From a virus, in the IMG/VR virus record IMGVR_UViG_3300021185_001927, positions 1 to 59,973 of that record: a stretch of DNA of 59,973 bases; one strand, 5' to 3'. The notes beneath the pieces were generated by a model. It was given only the letters and a program-made list of their open reading frames with translations. It had not been told where the DNA came from and did not search any database. Shown piece by piece: positions 27,238-35,612 of the stretch (position 1 is its first letter; each line of letters begins with the position of its first letter). Made by a program: the position numbers and the translations under genes.

Positions 27238-28026
27238 ATGAACATAACAATATTTGGTTGCGGTTTCGTTGGAGGAACCGTAGCAAATTACTTAGAAGAA
27301 AAATACGAAGGTGAACGTTACAACATAGTAAAAGTTGATCCGTTGCATTATCCAGATGTCGATCCACAACAAGCGGCAATGGAAGCAGATGCAATTATTA
27401 TATGTGTACCCACTCCAAGTGAATACTTTGGAGAATGTGATGATAGTATAGTTAGACAAGTATTAGAACTATGCGATGAACGTACTCCTATATTACTTAA
27501 AAGTTCAGTAACACCAGATTTAATTAAAAAGTATCCACCAAATGTAATATACAATCCAGAGTTTTTAAGAGAAGCACATGCAGAAAGCGACTTTAAAAAC
27601 CAACATACATTTGTATTAGGACACCACGAGAACAACAAAGAACAAGCAAAAAACTGGGCAGACTTATTTTGTATACCAGAATGGAATGTAGTTTATACAG
27701 ACCCATGTACTGCAAGTATGATAAAATACACGCATAACGCCTGGCTAGCCACTAAAGTAGCATGGTTTCATGAGCTATATAGTGAATTACCACCAGGTAT
27801 TGACTATGATACTATAACTAGTGCCTTAGGTAGGTTTCCTACTATTGGTTCGACACATATGCAAGTGCCAAATGCAGATGGAACCCTAGGATATAGTGGT
27901 GCTTGTTTCCCAAAAGACGTAAAAGCCTTGACAAAAGTAGTAAAACATAGTATACTTAACACAGTTAAAGAAACAAATGATAAACTTAATAACACAAAAG
28001 GAGATCAAGATGAAGATGAAGATTAA
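27238..28026 (+). CDS. Nucleotide-sugar dehydrogenase, short form
   Basis: A 262-residue UDP-glucose/GDP-mannose dehydrogenase-type protein. GCGFVGG (7-13) is the NAD loop; VPTPSEYFGECD, SSVTPDL and IYNPEFLREAHA are family stretches; GACFPKDVKAL near 221-231 holds the catalytic Cys. Family members are about 400-440 residues; this one lacks the C-terminal UDP-binding domain, as in short phage forms. Acidic tail DEDED. Likely makes a uronic acid for surface or DNA sugar work. Confidence 0.78.
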   Translation: MNITIFGCGFVGGTVANYLEEKYEGERYNIVKVDPLHYPDVDPQQAAMEADAIIICVPTPSEYFGECDDSIVRQVLELCDERTPILLKSSVTPDLIKKYPPNVIYNPEFLREAHAESDFKNQHTFVLGHHENNKEQAKNWADLFCIPEWNVVYTDPCTASMIKYTHNAWLATKVAWFHELYSELPPGIDYDTITSALGRFPTIGSTHMQVPNADGTLGYSGACFPKDVKALTKVVKHSILNTVKETNDKLNNTKGDQDEDED

Positions 28027-28501
28027 AGATATATTAACAGTAGCAATTGCAGGATTTATATTCATGGCAGTAACAGGTATTGCAAAAGCTGATAGTTATA
28101 CTGAAGTTGACGGCTATTTAACACATCATTACAAAACAGTAGAAGTACAAACTAAAGTTTCTAACAGAACATGTTCTGAAGTAGATGTTCCAATTTATCA
28201 AAACAAAGATGCAAAAACTGGTGAAGTACTAGGTGGTGCTATTATTGGTGGTATCATTGGTAATCAAATTGGTAAAGGCAAAGGTAACGATGCCGCTACA
28301 ATCTTAGGTGCAATACTAGGTGCAGATATAGCCAATAAAAAAAGCAGTAACAAAACTATTGTTGGATACAAAAGATCAACTGTATGTAAAGATAGTCCAA
28401 CTTATGTAACTGAAACAAAAAACATTTATAGTCACAGTACAATTAGATTTGCAGACGGTAATAGACAATACGATATCAAATTTATTGACGAAGACAAGTA
28501 A
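28010..28501 (+). CDS. Exported glycine-zipper (17 kDa antigen-like) protein
   Basis: A 163-residue exported protein. Signal peptide 1-27 ends AKA. Glycine zipper GEVLGGAIIGGIIGNQIG (about 68-85) followed by another Gly/Ala run fits the SlyB/17-kDa surface-antigen type (two short membrane segments). ATG 28010 has AAGGAG at 27998; the longer frame from 27977 is inside the preceding gene. Such proteins sit in the outer membrane; a phage copy may alter the host envelope. Confidence 0.75.
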   Translation: MKMKIKDILTVAIAGFIFMAVTGIAKADSYTEVDGYLTHHYKTVEVQTKVSNRTCSEVDVPIYQNKDAKTGEVLGGAIIGGIIGNQIGKGKGNDAATILGAILGADIANKKSSNKTIVGYKRSTVCKDSPTYVTETKNIYSHSTIRFADGNRQYDIKFIDEDK

Positions 28502-28532
28502 TCAAACCAGAGGACTTTATGCGTCGACCCTC

Positions 28533-28540
28533 TTTAAATA
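28533..28540 (+). promoter_or_regulatory. Weak late-type box
   Basis: TTTAAATA, one base from TATAAATA, lies 31 bases ahead of the QueD start. Next to it AGAGG...CCTCT could form a weak hairpin. Both are marginal. Confidence 0.2.
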
Positions 28541-28570
28541 CTCCGCCGTTTAATTTTATAGGAGAATACA

Positions 28571-29017
28571 ATGGCTTATTATAGCACAAAACATTACGGA
28601 CACAACATTGGACTAAGTGCAGTGTTCCGCCAACCCAATGCAGATCATTCGCATTGCCATTTGCTACACGGATATAGTTTAGCATTTACATTTACATTTG
28701 GTTGTAATGAATTAGACAACAAAAACTGGGCAGTTGACTTTGGAGGATTAAAACCTTTGAAGGCTTGGCTAGAAGATAGCTTTGATCATAAAGTAGCAGT
28801 AGACAAAGCAGATCCACATATGGATACACTAAAAGATCTTGAAGCAAAAGGCTTAGCAGAACTACGTATTTTTGATGGAGTAGGTGCAGAGAAATTTGCC
28901 GAGCATGCTTTTAATTTTGCAGACAAACTTATACGTGAAGCAACTGATAACAGATGCTATTGTGTTAAAGCCGAGTGTGCAGAGCATGGAGCCAATTCAG
29001 CAATCTACGAGGCATAA
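28571..29017 (+). CDS. queD: 6-carboxy-tetrahydropterin synthase
   Basis: A 148-residue QueD/PTPS enzyme. HSHCHLLHGYSL (26-37) contains the nucleophilic Cys and zinc His residues; NWAVDFGGLKPLKAWLEDSFDHK follows with the catalytic His, and KAECAEHGANSA ends the active site. It makes 6-carboxytetrahydropterin from the FolE product. QueE begins on the very next base. AGGAG precedes the start. Confidence 0.9.
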   Translation: MAYYSTKHYGHNIGLSAVFRQPNADHSHCHLLHGYSLAFTFTFGCNELDNKNWAVDFGGLKPLKAWLEDSFDHKVAVDKADPHMDTLKDLEAKGLAELRIFDGVGAEKFAEHAFNFADKLIREATDNRCYCVKAECAEHGANSAIYEA

Positions 29018-29917
29018 ATGGATAAACTTAGATATAGTGAAGCATTCTATTCAGTGCAAGGTGAAGGTAAATTTGTAGGAGTACCTAGTGTATTCTTACG
29101 TACTTTTGGTTGTAACTTTAGATGCATGAACTTTGGGCTTGATAGGAGTGAACCTAGTAGAGCAGAAAAACATGCACAAGGCAATCGTTATAATGATGAG
29201 GTATTAGATCTTATCAATAATGATGTACACAAAACAACTAAAGAATTTACAGACTTACCTATTATACACACAGGGTGTGATACTTATGCAAGTATCTATC
29301 CAGAATTTAAAGAATATAATAAACAAAGAACTATAGACGAAGTAGTAGAACACTTACTAAGTCTTACTCCTGAAGGTAAATGGACTTGTGATAATGGACA
29401 AGATATTCATCTTATACTTACAGGCGGCGAACCGTTGTTAGCGTGGCAACGTTTGTACGTTGATTTATTTGAACATCCACGTATGAGGGATTTACAAAAT
29501 GTTACAGTTGAAACAAACACTACGCAACACTTACACAAAGATTTATTCAAATATCTCGACAACAATGACAGAATTACAGTTACATGGAGTTGTTCGCCAA
29601 AGCTCTCCGTTAGTGGAGAATCTTGGGACGATGCTATTAAGCCTAGTGTGGCTAGGGAGTATAGTACTGTTGATGGTAGCGATATCTATCTTAAATTTGT
29701 TGTTGCTGACAGGACTGATATTGACGAGGCTGGTAGAGCTGTTGATGAATATCGTAAAGCGGGTTTGGACTGCCCTGTGTACCTTATGCCGTTGGGCGGC
29801 AGGTCAGAAGAGTATAATCTCAATGTTCAAGAAGTTGCGAACATCTGTATGGAAAAGGGTTGGAGATTCACCCCAAGACTCCACATCAGCCTATTCGGAA
29901 ACGCATGGGGAACCTAA
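29018..29917 (+). CDS. queE: 7-carboxy-7-deazaguanine synthase, phage type
   Basis: A 299-residue radical SAM QueE. YSVQGEGKFVGVPSVFLRTFGC (11-32) is the QueE start; cluster cysteines C32 and C36 (CNFRC) are present, but the third usual Cys position is Phe. C87 in IIHTGCDTYAS may complete the cluster, as in long-insert phage QueE. TGGEPLLAW and the C-terminal LFGNAWGT are typical. It makes CDG, precursor of preQ0. A longer overlapping frame to 29957 is a shadow. Confidence 0.85.
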   Translation: MDKLRYSEAFYSVQGEGKFVGVPSVFLRTFGCNFRCMNFGLDRSEPSRAEKHAQGNRYNDEVLDLINNDVHKTTKEFTDLPIIHTGCDTYASIYPEFKEYNKQRTIDEVVEHLLSLTPEGKWTCDNGQDIHLILTGGEPLLAWQRLYVDLFEHPRMRDLQNVTVETNTTQHLHKDLFKYLDNNDRITVTWSCSPKLSVSGESWDDAIKPSVAREYSTVDGSDIYLKFVVADRTDIDEAGRAVDEYRKAGLDCPVYLMPLGGRSEEYNLNVQEVANICMEKGWRFTPRLHISLFGNAWGT

Positions 29918-29963
29918 AGACGGTCTAGAAGATCGTATAAGAAAAGCAGGATACTAAAAAATT

Positions 29964-31061
29964 ATGAAGCAAGGCAATTATATTTTTACAAGCGAAAGTG
30001 TAAGTAAAGGACACCCAGATAAGGTGTCAGATCAAATTAGTGATGCACTAGTTGATGCAGGATTAAAAAACGGCGACGAGACAACTCGTGTAGCAGTTGA
30101 AACACTTGTAACCACTAACCATGTAACGTTAGCGGGTGAGGTAAAGAACTTTAATGTAAGCAAGGACGAAGTCAAACAAATCGTTCGTGACAAAGTTAAA
30201 GAGATTGGATACGAACAGGATGGATTCCATTGGGATAAGTTAAACATCTATAACGAGATTCATTCGCAATCAGGTGATATTGGGTTGGGAACAGATAGTT
30301 TTGGTGCAGGTGATCAAGGTATTATGTTTGGTTACGCATGTACAGATAACGATGCAATGCTACCAGCACCTATTCATTACTCGCATGAAATTTTAAAGTC
30401 GTTAGACAAAGCAAGAGAAAGTGGATACGAATTTCTACTACCAGATGCTAAGTCACAAGTAAGTGTTCAGTACGAAGGTGGAAAGCCAACACGTATTGAT
30501 CAAATTGTTGTATCACATCAACACAAAGACGGATTTCAACATAGCATTAAGGCACCTATAAAAGATGCCGCTAACGAAGTATTAGGAGATTTAATTGATA
30601 AAGAAACTGTATGGCATATTAATCCTACTGGTAATTTTGTTATTGGTGGACCCGATGGAGACACAGGTCTCACAGGCAGAAAGATCATTGTTGATACTTA
30701 TGGTGGTTTTGCTCCCCATGGCGGCGGCGCATTTAGTGGCAAGGATCCTACCAAAGTAGATCGCAGTGCGGCTTATATGGCACGATGGTTAGCAAAGAAT
30801 GTTGTAGCAGATAACATGGCTGACTGGTGTAGTATTCAACTTAGTTATGCTATTGGTGTTAAAGAACCTACTAGTATCTATATAGATTCAAATGGACACA
30901 ATAGAAGTATTCAGCAATTTATCCAAAACAACATTGACTTAACACCAAAAGGAATCATTGACAAGTTTGGGTTATTCAAGTATAATAAGTATAGTGAAAA
31001 TTGTGTTTACGGACACTTTGGCGACAAAGATGTACCGTGGGAAAGTATAGGATGGAAATGA
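29964..31061 (+). CDS. metK: S-adenosylmethionine synthetase
   Basis: A 365-residue, near full-length SAM synthetase. SESVSKGHPDKVSDQISDAL (10-29) starts the ATP site, GAGDQGIMFGYA (about 114-125) is the hexapeptide region and GGGAFSGKDPTKVDRSAAY near 253-271 is the P-loop-like region. It makes SAM from methionine and ATP. A phage copy is rare; this window holds many SAM-using genes. Confidence 0.93.
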   Translation: MKQGNYIFTSESVSKGHPDKVSDQISDALVDAGLKNGDETTRVAVETLVTTNHVTLAGEVKNFNVSKDEVKQIVRDKVKEIGYEQDGFHWDKLNIYNEIHSQSGDIGLGTDSFGAGDQGIMFGYACTDNDAMLPAPIHYSHEILKSLDKARESGYEFLLPDAKSQVSVQYEGGKPTRIDQIVVSHQHKDGFQHSIKAPIKDAANEVLGDLIDKETVWHINPTGNFVIGGPDGDTGLTGRKIIVDTYGGFAPHGGGAFSGKDPTKVDRSAAYMARWLAKNVVADNMADWCSIQLSYAIGVKEPTSIYIDSNGHNRSIQQFIQNNIDLTPKGIIDKFGLFKYNKYSENCVYGHFGDKDVPWESIGWK

Positions 31062-31066
31062 AAAAT

Positions 31067-31342
31067 ATGTTAGATAAGATAAAAGGTTTAGTTACACCAA
31101 AGCCAAAGCAAGAAGTAGTTTCTGATAAAGATAAAGCCACTGCAAAAGGTGAAGCTTACATTAAAGTACTTGATGTTAAGTTTGACAAAAACAATCCAGG
31201 TGATGGATATTTTGAGTTAGAGTGGAATAAAATATTCGTAAAGAAATTACTTGATGCAGGCTACAGTGGTAGTTCCGATGATGAAATTGTTGATGCTTGG
31301 TTTACAGGTCTTTGTAGACAAATTGCTGAAGACGAATCGTAA
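31067..31342 (+). CDS. Small conserved-type phage protein, 91 aa
   Basis: An acidic 91-residue protein; MLDKIKGLVTPK at the start, then FDKNNPGDGYFELEWNKIFVKKLLDAGY and DEIVDAWFTGLCRQIAED. I recall proteins of this layout in marine T4-like phages, function unassigned. Start uncertain: in-frame ATGs at 31052, 31058 and 31067; 31067 matches the remembered family start. Confidence 0.65.
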   Translation: MLDKIKGLVTPKPKQEVVSDKDKATAKGEAYIKVLDVKFDKNNPGDGYFELEWNKIFVKKLLDAGYSGSSDDEIVDAWFTGLCRQIAEDES

Positions 31343-31369
31343 TTTAATTTTAAACAATATAGGACTTCT

Positions 31370-32368
31370 ATGATGAGTTATATTTTAGTTGATGCCGCTA
31401 ATATGTTCTTTCGTGCAAGGCACGTAGTTCAACGTGGTGCAGATATGGACACAAAGATTGGTATGAGTTATCATATCATGTTTAATAGTATTAATAAAGT
31501 ATGGCGTGAGCAACAAGGCTCGCATGTTGTACTATGTTTAGAAGGACGTAGTTGGCGTAAAGATGCATATGAACCTTACAAGAATAATCGTAAGGTAGCT
31601 CGTGCAGCACTAACAGAAGCAGAGCAAGAAGAAGATCGTGCATTTTGGGATGCATTTGATGAGCTTAAAGCATTCTTTGAGAAACGTACTAATGTAACAG
31701 TATTGCAACATGGTGAGTGTGAAGCTGATGACTTTATTGCACGTTGGATACAAAATCATCCTAATGATAAACATTGTATTGTAAGTAGTGATAGTGATTT
31801 CTATCAGCTTATTAATAAGAACGTTAATCAATACAACGGCATTACAGGTCAACTTATTACAACAGAAGGTATCTTTAATGACAAAGGTAAGCCTGTTATG
31901 GATAAAAAAACTAAAGCACCTAAAGAGTTAGGTGACCCAGCATGGTTACTGTTTGAGAAGTGTATACGAGGCGACACCAGTGATAATGTGTTTAGTGCAT
32001 TTCCAGGTGCTCGTAAAAAAGGTACTAAAAACAAAGTAGGAATGATGGAAGCATTTGCTGATAAAGATACTAAAGGATTTAATTGGAATAACTTTATGCT
32101 ACAACGTTGGGTAGATCATAACAATGAAGAGCATAGAGTATTAGAAGATTACGAACGTAACAGACAACTAATTGACTTAACAATGCAACCTGATCATATT
32201 AAAGCAAAACTAGATGAGGCTATTGTTGAGCAAGTACAAAAAGAAAAGAAAGCACAAGTAGGAGTACATTTTATGAGATTTTGTGGAAAATGGGATATGC
32301 AAAGAGTAGTAGACAGAGCTACAGATCACTCTGCCTATTTAAATGCGAGTTATTCCAATGCCCAGTAA
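31370..32368 (+). CDS. T4 RNase H-like 5'-3' exonuclease
   Basis: A 332-residue FEN/PIN-type nuclease. LVDAANMFFRARH (6-18) gives the first metal Asp; SWRKDAYEPYKNNRK matches the substrate-binding helix of T4 RNase H (WRRDFAYYYKKNR); GECEADDFIARW and CIVSSDSDFYQL carry further Asp residues; GDTSDNVFSA is the helix-hairpin region. It removes RNA primers in replication. AGGA at 31361 supports the start. Confidence 0.85.
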   Translation: MMSYILVDAANMFFRARHVVQRGADMDTKIGMSYHIMFNSINKVWREQQGSHVVLCLEGRSWRKDAYEPYKNNRKVARAALTEAEQEEDRAFWDAFDELKAFFEKRTNVTVLQHGECEADDFIARWIQNHPNDKHCIVSSDSDFYQLINKNVNQYNGITGQLITTEGIFNDKGKPVMDKKTKAPKELGDPAWLLFEKCIRGDTSDNVFSAFPGARKKGTKNKVGMMEAFADKDTKGFNWNNFMLQRWVDHNNEEHRVLEDYERNRQLIDLTMQPDHIKAKLDEAIVEQVQKEKKAQVGVHFMRFCGKWDMQRVVDRATDHSAYLNASYSNAQ

Positions 32369-33077
32369 TGTATATTTGTTTGATGTAGATGGTACACTTA
32401 CTGTAAGTCGTACATTAATGGATCCAGAATTCAAAGAGTTTTTCCTAAAATTTATAGCCGATAACGAAGTTTATTTGGTAACAGGAAGTGACTATGCTAA
32501 AACACTAGAACAACTAGGTGAAGATATTATGCATGGTGTAAAACGTTCATACCAATGTAGTGGAAACAGTCTTTATGAAAAAGGTGTTGAAATATCTCAC
32601 AACGAATGGACACTAGGAAACGAAGAACGTGATTGTTTATCGCATGAGCTATTTGAGTCCAAGTTTCCCATTAGAACAGGAATTAATCACATTGAAGAAC
32701 GTCCTGGTATGGTTAACTTTAGTATACTTGGTAGAGGTGCTAATAAAGAACAACGTGAAGCATATGTTAAGTGGGATAAAGAACACAACGAACGTGAACG
32801 TATTGCTGGTATATTTAATAGCAGATATGGAAACAAAGGTATTAAGGCTCAAGTAGCAGGAGAAACAGGATTAGACATTGTACAAGATGGATGCGATAAA
32901 GGTCAAGTACTAAATGACTTTGATGATTGCAATGTTATTTTCTTTGGAGATATGATGCAACCAGGTGGTAATGATGAACCACTTGCTACTGCTATTGCTT
33001 CGAGAGGCAATGACAACGATGGATCTATATGGGTCAAGGATTGGAAGCATACGTGGGATATATTAAAGGATTTATAA
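32343..33077 (+). CDS. Eukaryotic-type phosphomannomutase (HAD)
   Basis: A 244-residue HAD phosphatase-fold protein. FDVDGTLT (13-20) holds the nucleophile and acid Asp; YQCSGNSLYEKG and RPGMVNFSILGRGA are typical of PMM; GDMMQPGGNDEPLA near 204-217 matches GDxxxPGGND. It interconverts mannose-6- and mannose-1-phosphate for GDP-mannose. ATG at 32343 or 32358 are both possible. It overlaps the exonuclease gene by 26 bases. Confidence 0.85.
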   Translation: MRVIPMPSNVYLFDVDGTLTVSRTLMDPEFKEFFLKFIADNEVYLVTGSDYAKTLEQLGEDIMHGVKRSYQCSGNSLYEKGVEISHNEWTLGNEERDCLSHELFESKFPIRTGINHIEERPGMVNFSILGRGANKEQREAYVKWDKEHNERERIAGIFNSRYGNKGIKAQVAGETGLDIVQDGCDKGQVLNDFDDCNVIFFGDMMQPGGNDEPLATAIASRGNDNDGSIWVKDWKHTWDILKDL

Positions 33078-33078
33078 T

Positions 33079-33240
33079 CTGAGTATTGAACAAGGGTTGG
33101 GATTACTTTTAATTGGATTAGTAATAACAATAGTAGGTTTTTATATTGCATTTAATGTAGGAACTAAACAATTACAAAAACGTAACAAACCAAAAGAAAC
33201 AAATCCAATAGAAGAACTTAGGAGAAGACTAAATGGATGA
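33079..33240 (+). CDS. Very small membrane protein, non-AUG start
   Basis: A 53-codon frame missed by ATG-based callers. It begins at CTG 33079 after AAAGG (33065-33069), or TTG at 33097. One membrane segment (GLLLIGLVITIVGFYIAF), then a basic Lys/Arg tail (KQLQKRNKPK, EELRRRL). Stop overlaps the next gene. Typical of small phage membrane proteins; function unknown. Confidence 0.55.
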   Translation: MSIEQGLGLLLIGLVITIVGFYIAFNVGTKQLQKRNKPKETNPIEELRRRLNG

Positions 33241-33442
33241 ACTAGAAAAAGCATATAGAGATTTTGAAGAACTTTCTCTAAAGCACGAACCTTTAGCATC
33301 AGCTGGGGTTATGATGGCACAAGCACTTAAAATTTATAAGGCTTTGTTATCCGAAGAAGAATTTAATTTAATGACTCAACATGTACTTAACAGTGCTGAT
33401 GATATTGAATCATTGCAATTAAATAAACCAATGTTGCATTAA
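33233..33442 (+). CDS. Small helical protein, 69 aa
   Basis: Unrecognised 69-residue helical protein (MDELEKAYRDFEELSLKHEP...). GGAGAAG directly before the ATG. Overlaps the small membrane protein by 8 bases. Confidence 0.6.
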   Translation: MDELEKAYRDFEELSLKHEPLASAGVMMAQALKIYKALLSEEEFNLMTQHVLNSADDIESLQLNKPMLH

Positions 33443-33443
33443 T

Positions 33444-33572
33444 ATGAAAGGTACATTACAATTCTTTTCTATTATGATCTTTGCATTGTTATTAGGAATT
33501 GTAGTAGGTAATGCAGGTGGGCATGCAATTATGTATTTAGATGAATTTGAAGTAGACAGGACAATAAAATGA
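33444..33572 (+). CDS. Very small membrane protein, 42 aa
   Basis: A 42-residue protein below usual ORF limits, with one Gly-rich membrane segment (about 8-30) and an acidic tail. Starts 2 bases after the previous stop and its stop shares ATGA with the next start, so translation is coupled. Function unknown. Confidence 0.5.
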   Translation: MKGTLQFFSIMIFALLLGIVVGNAGGHAIMYLDEFEVDRTIK

Positions 33573-33895
33573 TTATCGAAAGAGAAAAATTAGAAGGGCA
33601 ACTTAGAACAAGTATTATGGAAGTAACTTTTAATAAAATTAACGGTGACAACCGTGTTATGACATGTACATTAAATGTATCACATCTTCCACCAGCAACT
33701 AAAAAAGATCCAATGACACAAGAAAAGATTCGTAAGATTAACGAAGAAGTTATGAGTGTTTGGGATACAAATGCTAAAGGATTTAGAAGTTTTAGAATGG
33801 CAAATATCACTGAAGTTAAACGACTAGGAAGTGCGTGTTGGTGTGAAAAAAGTGGAAGTTATCCTACATGCGATAACACACATAAATCTCTATGA
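33569..33895 (+). CDS. WYL_2-like protein with CDGSH-type Fe-S motif
   Basis: A 108-residue protein with two parts. The first 85 residues follow the phage WYL_2/DUF2693 pattern (MEVTFNKINGDNRVMTCTL, then VWDTNAKGFRSFRMANI). The last 20 carry C90, C92, S95, P99, C101, D102, H105, the exact CDGSH iron-sulfur spacing with Asn for Gly. That combination is unusual. CDGSH proteins carry 2Fe-2S clusters in redox or iron handling. ATGA overlap with the previous gene. Confidence 0.75.
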   Translation: MIIEREKLEGQLRTSIMEVTFNKINGDNRVMTCTLNVSHLPPATKKDPMTQEKIRKINEEVMSVWDTNAKGFRSFRMANITEVKRLGSACWCEKSGSYPTCDNTHKSL

Positions 33896-34338
33896 CACAG
33901 AAAATTAAAGAAATTATAAAAGACAAGTATTGGATCGTAGAAGGCCAATATGGTAAGATAGGTACTCTGCGTAAAGTAGAAGAAGGCTATGAGTTCTTTG
34001 ATCAAAATAATAATAAAAAAGAACTACTAGATAGTATTGAGAGCTTCAAATCCGTTAATACAGCGGAGATTAGCGGACCAACACAAGAGTATAAAGGGTT
34101 ACCAACGAACACGAGTATTTTATACCCTGTTGAGCACGACACAATGCCACTGTTTAAAAAAGCAGAAAAAGGCAAGACTGTGTTTGTAGCAGGATATTAT
34201 CTACTCAAGTATGATGGTATGGGATGGCAACATGCGTTCTGTCCTAAGTTAGAAACTGTAGAAAAGTATGAAACAAGAGGACCATTCTTTACTGAATGGG
34301 ATATGAATTTAAACTTAAAGAAAGCGAGGCAAGAATGA
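33892..34338 (+). CDS. Hypothetical protein, 148 aa
   Basis: Beta-rich protein with YWIVEGQYGKIGTLRKVEEGYEFF (strands and turns) and, later, VFVAGYYLLKYDGMGWQHAFCPKLET. No motif recognised. I recall similar conserved proteins of marine T4-like phages. It overlaps the neighbours by 4 bases on both sides. Confidence 0.6.
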   Translation: MTQKIKEIIKDKYWIVEGQYGKIGTLRKVEEGYEFFDQNNNKKELLDSIESFKSVNTAEISGPTQEYKGLPTNTSILYPVEHDTMPLFKKAEKGKTVFVAGYYLLKYDGMGWQHAFCPKLETVEKYETRGPFFTEWDMNLNLKKARQE

Positions 34339-34712
34339 AACTATTATGTACATTAGGAGCATTGGTTCTCCTATCAACATCGGTAATGGCACAACAGGAA
34401 CTTAATCCAACACTGCCAACACCATCAACTCCAGAAGTTGAACAAGCACCAGAAGTGTCACCATGGAGACAAATTAATAGAGTTATTACATGTAATTCGT
34501 TGGGAATTGTTAGAAATATACTAGAAACAAATGGACAAACAATATATGCAACTGGTTATAAGACACCAGAGTATTTGCCAATGGATCCATTTGATGGGGT
34601 TATAATTACTAGAAACGAAATAACGTTAGAATACACCATATTGCTTATTAAATCAGATTTGAATATAGCATGTGTATTAGCTGGCGGCAATAGATTTGAA
34701 TTGGTAGAGTAA
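34335..34712 (+). CDS. Exported small protein, 125 aa
   Basis: Signal peptide 1-19 (ending VMA), a Pro/Thr/Glu linker, then a domain with two Cys (near 53 and 115). ATG 34335 follows GAGGCAAG and overlaps the preceding gene by 4 bases; the frame from 34296 is inside that gene. Function unknown. Confidence 0.7.
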   Translation: MKLLCTLGALVLLSTSVMAQQELNPTLPTPSTPEVEQAPEVSPWRQINRVITCNSLGIVRNILETNGQTIYATGYKTPEYLPMDPFDGVIITRNEITLEYTILLIKSDLNIACVLAGGNRFELVE

Positions 34713-35551
34713 TGCAATCTGTTCCTAAAAAGCCTTTTATGATTGTACTAGGAACTAGTCATACTAATGGTGACTGTGAAGAAGGTGACTTTCATCTATA
34801 TACTTTACAAAATGGCAAGAAGGTTAACCTAGTACAAAAGACTGCATATCAAAGAGTTGCAGAAGAACTAGGATTAGAAATAGTTCAACTTGGATTATCT
34901 GGGTGTAATAATCTAGATCTATTAGAAGCAACAAATGAACTATTGAGTAGAGGGTTTCTTAATGATAACTGTAAACTTTTTATACTAGAACCTCGTTGTG
35001 TTGATAATACAGTAAAATTACCACAAGAATTTTTTGAAGATTTGCCAAATAAAGAGTGGGTGCTCGAACACGAACCAACTAGTATACTAGAAGGATGGGG
35101 AGTTAGAAGGGGACATGACAATAAAAACAAACCTCCTGCTATACAACAAATATCAAAGGAAGTTAATGTTATAAGTCCTATGGATTATACAGAACTGTAT
35201 CCAAAAGCCAACACAATGCTAATACAAAAAGCAAGTGAAGTTCATATATTTTCTGCCGGAACGGCAATGCAACTATACGAACATCTTGTTCAAATTAATG
35301 CTATAAAAAATATTGTAATGTCTAATAATATTAACTTTAAATGGCAAACATGGAACATACATGATAATGAGAAACTCATATGTGACCATATAATAGGACC
35401 ACACTCAGATTTATTTGATCACTTTATAGGTGAAATAGCACCAAAAGGAACAGATGAAGAATTGTTTTGTAGTTGCGAACATTACAACGAAAATGGGCAT
35501 ATATATTGGTATAATAATATTATTGAGAGTATAAAATTAAGTATGAAATAA
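34712..35551 (+). CDS. SGNH-hydrolase-like protein
   Basis: A 279-residue alpha/beta protein. VLGTSHTNGD (12-21) fits the GDSL block I with Ser in the nucleophile position; LGLSGCNN (58-65) fits block III; CEHYNENGH near the C terminus fits the block V xxxH. It could remove an acetyl or acyl group from sugars. This is a pattern-based call. It overlaps the previous gene by one base. Confidence 0.55.
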   Translation: MQSVPKKPFMIVLGTSHTNGDCEEGDFHLYTLQNGKKVNLVQKTAYQRVAEELGLEIVQLGLSGCNNLDLLEATNELLSRGFLNDNCKLFILEPRCVDNTVKLPQEFFEDLPNKEWVLEHEPTSILEGWGVRRGHDNKNKPPAIQQISKEVNVISPMDYTELYPKANTMLIQKASEVHIFSAGTAMQLYEHLVQINAIKNIVMSNNINFKWQTWNIHDNEKLICDHIIGPHSDLFDHFIGEIAPKGTDEELFCSCEHYNENGHIYWYNNIIESIKLSMK

Positions 35552-35582
35552 ACCATTAACTATAGTTTTTTTAGGTTATTTG

Positions 35583-35590
35583 TATAAATA
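35583..35590 (+). promoter_or_regulatory. T4-late-type promoter box
   Basis: Perfect TATAAATA followed by CATG, 23 bases before the gene at 35613 with AGGAG in between. This is the clearest late-type box of the window. Confidence 0.6.
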
Positions 35591-35612
35591 CATGTAACAG
35601 GAGAAACATTTA

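Noticed and set aside
29499-29957. 152-residue ORF overlapping QueE and running past it
   Set aside because: Its sequence lies almost wholly inside the QueE frame and has no domain; the QueE C terminus LFGNAWGT is complete.
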